From NCBI GenBank assembly GCA_947502635.1, contig CANNAN010000016.1:20813-84812 (forward strand): a DNA stretch of 64,000 nt, written 5' to 3'. This DNA is from an uncultured Flavobacteriaceae bacterium (GTDB lineage Bacteria > Bacteroidota > Bacteroidia > Flavobacteriales > Flavobacteriaceae). The translations under genes were made by a program, and so were the position numbers. Shown here one piece after another: positions 57,963-64,000 of the stretch (positions are counted from its first letter, which is position 1; each line of letters begins with the position of its first letter). Under the pieces are notes generated by a model. It made no database searches and was not told where the DNA came from. It saw only the letters and a program-made list of their open reading frames with translations.

Positions 57963-58817
57963 ATGAGAAACGTTATAAATATAGATATCCCAAAACCATG
58001 TCATGAAGATTGGAATAAAATGACACCTGAAGAAAAGGGAAGGCATTGTAAAATGTGTCAAAAAACAGTTTTTGACTTCACTTTGCAAACTGATGAATAT
58101 ATTGTAAAAACATTTACAGAAAATGCTAATGTCTGTGGTCGTTTTAAAGCGACTCAATTAAAAAGAGACATGGTCTTAAGCAGAAAAGAGACTTCTAATT
58201 ATTTGTCTTTTGTCGCATCAGGGTTATTTGCCTTTTTAGGGCTTACTAGTCAATATACATATTCTCAAAAACACACAAAAGTTGAACAATTAGATTCTTT
58301 ACAAAAAAATAAGATACAAACAAATAAAGGTTCTATAATTGAGAAAAAAGAAAACCTAATCGAAGGAGTTATTACAGGTACTGATAAATTTCCGTTACCA
58401 GGAGCAACGATTTTGATTAAAGGAACAGCTATAGGTACTACAAGTGATTTTGATGGTAATTTCTCTATCAAAGCTAAGATAGGTAAGACACTACAGATAA
58501 ATTATTTAGGTTACAAATCAAAAGAAATTAAAGTCAATGAAAAGATGCCCCATACTATTTTACTAGAATTAGAAGAAGATATTATGGGAGAACTTGTAAC
58601 TGTTGTTGTAGGTGGAGCTGTTGGAAACTCCAATTATACCTGCTCACCAGAAGCACTAGAAAGAAAACGATTAAGTAAGTTAAGAAGAAAGAACTACTTC
58701 AAATTTTATAAGAGAAAAAGTAAAGAAGACAGGTTAAAAATTAAAAACGGAAACCTAGAACGCTCTAAACTAGGTAAATTTTTCCATAATCTATTCAATA
58801 AAAAAGAGCGACTTTAA
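57963..58817 (+). CDS. Cys-motif/single-helix/CarboxypepD-reg-like protein
   Basis: The 284-residue protein has no signal peptide. Residues 1-75 carry a Cys-rich signature (PKPCHEDWNKMTPEEKGRHC, then KMCQKTVFDFT, later NVCGRFK), giving four or five cysteines and a histidine that could bind a metal. One transmembrane helix follows at about 80-98. A CarboxypepD-reg-like beta domain (about 121-205) has LIEGVITGTDKFPLPGATILIKGT and STSDFDGNFSIKA. The last 60 residues are extremely basic (KRLSKLRRKNYFKFYKRKSKED). The Cys domain is predicted to face the cytoplasm and the rest the periplasm. The function is unknown. Confidence 0.8.
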   Translation: MRNVINIDIPKPCHEDWNKMTPEEKGRHCKMCQKTVFDFTLQTDEYIVKTFTENANVCGRFKATQLKRDMVLSRKETSNYLSFVASGLFAFLGLTSQYTYSQKHTKVEQLDSLQKNKIQTNKGSIIEKKENLIEGVITGTDKFPLPGATILIKGTAIGTTSDFDGNFSIKAKIGKTLQINYLGYKSKEIKVNEKMPHTILLELEEDIMGELVTVVVGGAVGNSNYTCSPEALERKRLSKLRRKNYFKFYKRKSKEDRLKIKNGNLERSKLGKFFHNLFNKKERL

Positions 58818-58834
58818 AGCTTACTCAATAGGTA

Positions 58835-59833
58835 TTAATGCACAGGACTTTGTGTACATGGACAGTTGCTAATGCCTCTTAAAAAGTCTATTCCTATAGT
58901 AACCATATGTGTACCAGAATTGAAACTAGACAAATTATTTGTTGTTATTTGATAAGAATATCCTAAATAGAAAATAGATTTTTTAAAACCTGCCATTGGA
59001 CCAATGTTTAAAGGCTTAAAAAATTGATCATTAAGAAAACGGTACGATATTCCAGCCCAATAATAATCCTCTTTTCTATTAAATTTTCTAAATTTAAAAT
59101 TTACATCTGTACTTGACCTTTTATCACTACTAAATAATTGATAATAAACTGATGGTTCGAATTCTAAACCACTCTTTTTAGGACCTCTAAACGTATAGCC
59201 TGAGTAAATTTGATAATTTAAAAGTAAATTAGGTTCTAGAACTCTAATAGATTCATCGAAATCTTTACCCAAAATATTACTTGCATTAAAGCTCATAAAA
59301 AAGCCTTTAAATCTATACAGTGCACTAACATCAAAGTTATTATTTGTAGTAGATCTATCATCTGTTGGTATACTAGTTACAGGGCTTTGAGAATTGTTTT
59401 CAAATTTATCAACATCAATTCTAAAACTATTGAGGTTATAAGAGAGACCAAAAGACAAATACATTTTAGCATAATAATCTAAAATAAGGTGATGCGCAAA
59501 AGAAAATTTAGCACCTTTTTGAAGGGTAAGTCCATTACTATCGTTATAAAAAGATAGCCCAATCCCTGAACGGTCTGCAATTCTAAAATCGGCATAAACA
59601 GATTGGTTCTGTGGGGCATCTTTTATACCCACCCATTGTGTTAACCCATTAGCTCTAGTCTTTAGGTTATCTCCAATTCCTGCATATGCGGGAGAGACTA
59701 CAAAATTATTTTCAGCTAAATATTGTGTAAAAACAGGTACGTTAAACTCTTGGCTATAGCTGTTAGCTATAACCAAGAGAAACATATATAAAAACAGTTT
59801 TTGTATTTGAATCCTTTTAATTTTTATAATCAT
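58835..59833 (-). CDS. PorP/SprF family type IX secretion outer-membrane protein
   Basis: PorP/SprF proteins are outer-membrane barrels needed for secretion or attachment of a particular SprB-like adhesin. The 332-residue product has a signal peptide (ends NSYSQ). The family opening follows (FTQYLAENNFVVSPAYAGIGD), then NGLTQWVGIKDAPQNQSVYADF, and barrel strands to the end. It lies 15 bases downstream of the giant adhesin gene on the same strand, so the two form a client/partner pair, the usual arrangement. Confidence 0.95.
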   Translation of the reverse strand: MIIKIKRIQIQKLFLYMFLLVIANSYSQEFNVPVFTQYLAENNFVVSPAYAGIGDNLKTRANGLTQWVGIKDAPQNQSVYADFRIADRSGIGLSFYNDSNGLTLQKGAKFSFAHHLILDYYAKMYLSFGLSYNLNSFRIDVDKFENNSQSPVTSIPTDDRSTTNNNFDVSALYRFKGFFMSFNASNILGKDFDESIRVLEPNLLLNYQIYSGYTFRGPKKSGLEFEPSVYYQLFSSDKRSSTDVNFKFRKFNRKEDYYWAGISYRFLNDQFFKPLNIGPMAGFKKSIFYLGYSYQITTNNLSSFNSGTHMVTIGIDFLRGISNCPCTQSPVH

Positions 59834-59848
59834 AATTTCATTTTTTCA

Positions 59849-62800
59849 TTATCTATAAAGTGTAAAATGCCCAACAAATTCACGATCATCTTTTGGATCA
59901 TTGAGTTTTAAAACATACCAATAATCTCCTGTTGGAAGCTCAGCATCATTATATTTACCATCCCACTTTTCTCCTACACGTAATGTTGCTATGGCACGAC
60001 CATATCTATCAAAAATGTCGAAAGTAAGGTCTTTGTATTGTGATGTACAACCTGGGCCCCATTCATCAAGGTCACCATCTCCATTAGGAGTAAAGTAATT
60101 AGAAATACATACATCTATATATTCAAAGTATCTAGTAGCTGTAGCAATACAACCATTATTATCTGTCACAGTGACTGTATAATCGCCAGATGCATAGATA
60201 ATAAACTTGTTCTCACTACCATAAGATTCATCATTAAGTGTATATTCAAATGGCGCAGCACCTCCAGTGGTTACAGCAACAATTTCATTTAATTCGCCGT
60301 CTTCTAAAACAAGCGTTAACGGATCAAATTGAGAAATATCGAAATTGTCAGTTCTTTGAATACAATCGTTCGTATGTCTTGCATCTATGAAATGATCTAA
60401 TCCTGCGGGCACATTTACAAACACATTGCTAGCTTGGTATGGACTACCATTTAACGAATAATCTACATCTGCTGGATCTGTTATACTAGCATCTATAGTC
60501 ACTGTAACTGTATTGGTTGATAAATTACCTGTACAACCATATTCAATAATAGTTTCTGGGTTAATTCTTACCGATTCAGGAAAGTCTATAGGCCATTCAG
60601 ACTCACAACCTAGAGCATCTCTAACATAAACGATATGGTCTCCTCCTGTAAGGTTTGAAAAATCAAAGACTGTTTGGACTGGAGTTCCTGTTGTATAGAC
60701 GCCATTTATATCATCTATGGCAACACTATATGGTAAATTTCCTCCCGTAATATCAATGCTAAATTCCCCATCCATATCACCTTCACAAATCTCAGGAATT
60801 AATGAATTAGGTACTACAGTTACTATGACAGGAGTTGGTGAACCAATAGTGAAATTCTCAAATATAAAGCACCCTAACTCATCCTGTGCAATAGCTTGAT
60901 AATCACCTGGAGCAAGATCCTCAAATGTAGATGTTTCAAAGAATTGATCTAATCTAGGAGAAATGGCATATTTAATTAATCCAGTACCTCCTGAAGCATT
61001 AATCTGTAAAACACCATCATCACTACCTGGACACGTTACAGGACTTGCTACAAAACTTGCTGTTAATGGACTTGACGGTTCTGTAATAGTAATTATAGCA
61101 GAAGTCTCTAGACAATCATCACTATCTACTCTTACTTGATAAATTCCAGCTACCAGCTCGGTGAAAACACCTGGGCTATTTTGTGTTACTGGTGTGATAT
61201 TGGTACCAGATGCATCCTGTAAAGTGTAAACGTAACTACCTAAACCGCCTTGAGCTGTTGCAGTAATTGTTCCAGTATTATCACCCGCACAATTAATTGT
61301 TGGGTTTGTAGAATCTAAGTTCACAACTAATGTTGGAAGCGGATCAATTTTAATTTCATTAGAAACATTGTCACTACAACCATTAGCATCTCTTACATAA
61401 TAAACATGTGTTCCAACCCCTACTGGGAATGTTACAGATGATGCAAACGATCCTAAAGTCGTTACAAAATTAGACGTATCACTATACGTATATGGTCCTG
61501 TTCCACCTGTAGCACTTAATGTTAGTTCGCTACTTATTAAACACGTTTGTGTGGTCGCTACCGCTAAAGTTGTTTCTATTTGAGTAGGCTCATTTATAAC
61601 AACATTAGGCGAATTAAACACACAATTATATCCATCGGTTACAGTAACATTATAAGTACCAGCTCCTAGATCTGTAAAAATAGGTGATGTTTGTGGTCCA
61701 GATGACGTTGCTGTTGGAGACACCATATTTAGTGTATAGGTATAATTACTTCCTTGTCCGCCAGTAACCAAACTTACCGTTATGGTTGCATTAGTATCAC
61801 CAAAACACGCTAATAAATTAGTACTTGGTGTTACAGTCGCATCAATTGGCGTTGGAATGGTTAGTGTAATTGGATCGGAAGCTATACAGCCACCTGCATC
61901 CATAACATTTACTGTATAAGAACCAGCTGCTAAATCTCTAAATGTTCCATTTGAAGAGTAAGCAACCGTTGCTGCTCCTGTTAACTCATACTCGTAAGGC
62001 AATCTACCTCCGCTGGCAACAGCCGAAATAACTCCTTTATCATTATCACAGGTTACATTAAATGTTTCTGTCGCTACCACTACTAATGGCTCAGTAGGTG
62101 AATCTATAGTAACCACATTCGATGTTGTTGTACAGAACGGACTTGCCGTTTCGGTTACAACTACGGTGTAATTACCTCCAGTTAGTCCCATAACAACTTC
62201 AGGGTTTGTTGATGTATTAGCAGCCGTAAGACCTCTCACAGAAGCTCCTGTACTATCTAGTATATCGTAATTATAAGGCCCTGTATAACCTGTTACATTA
62301 ATTTCAAATGCACCATTTGTATCTGTAAAACAAGTCACAGCTGTTGTGGCCGTTATCACGGCATCAATCATATCAAAAGGCGCTACAGAAAATTGTGTTG
62401 GTATCGTACAACCCGTCGTTAAGTCATTCACTTGGAAGAAATAATCTCCAGGATCTGTTATGTTAAATATATTTGAAGCTTGAGGCGTACCACTTGGTAA
62501 CATTTGGAAACTAAAGTTACCTGAACCTCCTGTAACCGTTATAGCTACAGATCCTGTACCATTACAATCAATAGGTGTTGCAATAGCGACAGTGGCTGCT
62601 GTTAATGCAGGTAGTGGTGCTATAGCAACCGTATTAGTAGCTACACATCCATTATCATCACTTACAAATATATTTATAGTTTGTGGGCTTCCTGTATCAA
62701 TAATATCAAAAGTATTTGTGGTAAAATAATTTGTACCATTAATACTATACGTATATGGTGCTGTTCCTGTTCCTACTCCTTCACTAATGGTTAATGTAGA

Positions 62801-64000
62801 GGCATTTACAGAATTATCTGGTGCACATGCATAAGGTGTTGCTGTTCCAGAAACCGTTAAAAGTAATGGTTCTGTAACTGGTACAACAGCTGTATCAAAA
62901 CACCCTCTACCAGAAGTTACACGTACTGTGTAATCTCCAGCTATCAACCCTGTAAAGACATTTGAGGTTTGCGCAGCTCTCACCATAGGTGAAGGTGCTA
63001 TAAGCTCATACATATAAACGGGGTTATCATTACTTACTGGTAAATTTACCGTAATAGAACCATCATTACCAGTGTTACAGCTTACATTAACCACATTTGT
63101 AGTAAATGTTACTGGCGTAGCAGCATTTGTTGTTATAACATTTGTTTCTACTGGACATCCATTAGCATCTGTTATTTCAAACTGATAGGTATCTGCCGTA
63201 GAAGCTGAATAAGTAAATGTTGTTCCTGCAAATGGTATTGGAAGACCTGCATAACCTCCTGCACCTATATTTACTCTATAAGCATAAGGGCCATTACCTC
63301 CAAGTACCGTAATATCTATCGTTGCATCAGTTGGCACCGAACATGTTAAATCTTTGGTCAAAGTTGCACTTGCTGTAAGCGGTACAAAAACATCTGTAGT
63401 TGTAGCGCTAGTTGCTGTACAACCGTTTCCATCTCTAATCGTTACCGTAAAAGCTCCTGGTGCATTTACTGTAAATGTTGGGCTTGCCTGATAAGATACG
63501 CCTCCATTTATACTATATTCTAATGGTGCTACACCTGTTCCTGTTGCTGTAAAAGTAAATGCAGAAACAACCGTACATTGATTGGATGCTAAAGGAGGTG
63601 TTGTTACTGTTGGTAAGGGATCGTTAATTATTGTAACTGTATCCATTTGAGGACAATCATTAGCATCTAAAACGTACACGTCCCAAACTAAATCTGCTCC
63701 CGAATTTGTATCTACTGTAATAATATGACTAGATCCATAGGCTCCTGCTAATGGTGCTGGATTTCCTGCTATGACTGCTGCATATCTATAATTTGGTGTT
63801 CCCTCTGCCGCAGTAACTGTAATTTGTGATTCATCATTTGTACAGAATACGTTTGTTGCTGTTGCTGTAAATGTTAATGCGTTTGCTGGCTCACCTACAG
63901 GTACCGTATAAGTAGCTGTACACCCTGTCGTTTCATCTGTTACAACAATCACCTGATTTCCTGCTGGTAATCCTGTTAAATTTATTGTTGTTGCAGATTG
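59849..64000 (-). CDS. Giant SprB-like adhesin with CHU_C T9SS sorting domain (partial)
   Basis: This type IX secretion client is exported to the cell surface, where SprB-type proteins carry gliding and attachment. The frame is open to the right edge, so the gene continues beyond it. The 1383 visible codons include about 15 SprB-like repeats of some 70-90 residues, each with a Cys near the start and a GG.GPY.Y..  .....  .AG.Y.V.V.D..GC-type pattern. A C-terminal gliding-associated sorting domain covers the last 85 residues (NYFTPNGDGDLDEWGP; FDRYGRAIATL; ELPTGDYWYVLKLND). The apparent GTG start at 63952 is not real, since repeat sequence continues upstream of it. Confidence 0.95.
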   Translation of the reverse strand, partial: QSATTINLTGLPAGNQVIVVTDETTGCTATYTVPVGEPANALTFTATATNVFCTNDESQITVTAAEGTPNYRYAAVIAGNPAPLAGAYGSSHIITVDTNSGADLVWDVYVLDANDCPQMDTVTIINDPLPTVTTPPLASNQCTVVSAFTFTATGTGVAPLEYSINGGVSYQASPTFTVNAPGAFTVTIRDGNGCTATSATTTDVFVPLTASATLTKDLTCSVPTDATIDITVLGGNGPYAYRVNIGAGGYAGLPIPFAGTTFTYSASTADTYQFEITDANGCPVETNVITTNAATPVTFTTNVVNVSCNTGNDGSITVNLPVSNDNPVYMYELIAPSPMVRAAQTSNVFTGLIAGDYTVRVTSGRGCFDTAVVPVTEPLLLTVSGTATPYACAPDNSVNASTLTISEGVGTGTAPYTYSINGTNYFTTNTFDIIDTGSPQTINIFVSDDNGCVATNTVAIAPLPALTAATVAIATPIDCNGTGSVAITVTGGSGNFSFQMLPSGTPQASNIFNITDPGDYFFQVNDLTTGCTIPTQFSVAPFDMIDAVITATTAVTCFTDTNGAFEINVTGYTGPYNYDILDSTGASVRGLTAANTSTNPEVVMGLTGGNYTVVVTETASPFCTTTSNVVTIDSPTEPLVVVATETFNVTCDNDKGVISAVASGGRLPYEYELTGAATVAYSSNGTFRDLAAGSYTVNVMDAGGCIASDPITLTIPTPIDATVTPSTNLLACFGDTNATITVSLVTGGQGSNYTYTLNMVSPTATSSGPQTSPIFTDLGAGTYNVTVTDGYNCVFNSPNVVINEPTQIETTLAVATTQTCLISSELTLSATGGTGPYTYSDTSNFVTTLGSFASSVTFPVGVGTHVYYVRDANGCSDNVSNEIKIDPLPTLVVNLDSTNPTINCAGDNTGTITATAQGGLGSYVYTLQDASGTNITPVTQNSPGVFTELVAGIYQVRVDSDDCLETSAIITITEPSSPLTASFVASPVTCPGSDDGVLQINASGGTGLIKYAISPRLDQFFETSTFEDLAPGDYQAIAQDELGCFIFENFTIGSPTPVIVTVVPNSLIPEICEGDMDGEFSIDITGGNLPYSVAIDDINGVYTTGTPVQTVFDFSNLTGGDHIVYVRDALGCESEWPIDFPESVRINPETIIEYGCTGNLSTNTVTVTIDASITDPADVDYSLNGSPYQASNVFVNVPAGLDHFIDARHTNDCIQRTDNFDISQFDPLTLVLEDGELNEIVAVTTGGAAPFEYTLNDESYGSENKFIIYASGDYTVTVTDNNGCIATATRYFEYIDVCISNYFTPNGDGDLDEWGPGCTSQYKDLTFDIFDRYGRAIATLRVGEKWDGKYNDAELPTGDYWYVLKLNDPKDDREFVGHFTLYR

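Noticed and set aside
63950..63952. GTG as start of the giant adhesin
   Set aside because: The frame remains open with typical repeat sequence to the window edge (16 more codons) and no signal peptide; the gene is partial.

Overview
The window is AT-rich chromosomal DNA from a member of the Bacteroidota, most likely a marine Flavobacteriaceae. Three things point there. Many promoters have the Bacteroidota form (TTG near -33 and TAnnTTTG near -7). There is almost no Shine-Dalgarno signal. The gene families are also typical: type IX secretion components PorQ and PorP/SprF, an SprB-type adhesin with a CHU_C sorting domain, a one-chain E1 dehydrogenase, many lipoproteins, a GH29 fucosidase and a sulfatase. 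No tRNA, rRNA, CRISPR array, insertion sequence or prophage was seen.

Layout. 1-8.3 kb: tail of a membrane protein, then rpsA, a Kbp-like LysM protein, cmk, porQ, lon and a rhomboid protease. 8.4-17.5 kb: a lipid A-type acyltransferase, a lipoprotein sulfatase, glmM, an ACP phosphodiesterase/gamma-glutamyltransferase pair, an unknown membrane-anchored protein and an alpha-L-fucosidase. 17.6-30 kb: a conserved unknown, uvrA, a LOG-family protein, an M1-like barrel protein without zinc ligands, a fused alpha/beta E1 dehydrogenase, an unknown, and a beta-helix protein ending in a TonB domain. 30-40 kb: a TlpA-type lipoprotein, pheT, DUF2007 and DUF3995 proteins, an ABC-F ATPase, then a locally duplicated segment with a thioredoxin-fold lipoprotein lacking CxxC, its dead partial copy and two diverged small lipoproteins. 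40-50.5 kb: an SDR enzyme, an L-domain/YARHG repeat protein, the SRP RNA gene (minus strand), a glutaminyl cyclase and the histidine-utilisation operon hutHUI divergent from a LysR regulator. 50.5-64 kb: a class V aminotransferase, DsbD preceded by a free-standing copy of its alpha domain, an M16 peptidase, a Cys-motif/CarboxypepD membrane protein, and a PorP/SprF gene paired with a giant SprB-like adhesin that runs off the right edge.

How the genes work together. hutH, hutU and hutI form one tightly packed operon that takes histidine to formimidoylglutamate. A perfect ATC-N9-GAT type LysR box lies between it and the regulator and overlaps both -7 elements. PorQ and the SprB/PorP pair belong to the type IX secretion and gliding/adhesion machinery. 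DsbD, its detached alpha domain and two TlpA-fold lipoproteins are all concerned with periplasmic thiols or thioredoxin folds. The sulfatase and fucosidase suggest use of sulfated, fucose-containing algal glycans, but they are not in a classical SusCD locus here.

The most unusual observations are: the tandem duplication at 38.1-39.9 kb, where the dead gene fragment is better conserved than the two living lipoproteins; the LysR box; the detached DsbD alpha domain; the beta-helix/TonB fusion with a 20-bp-spaced direct repeat at its promoter; and several familiar enzymes lacking textbook catalytic motifs. I found no convincing wholly new multi-gene system.
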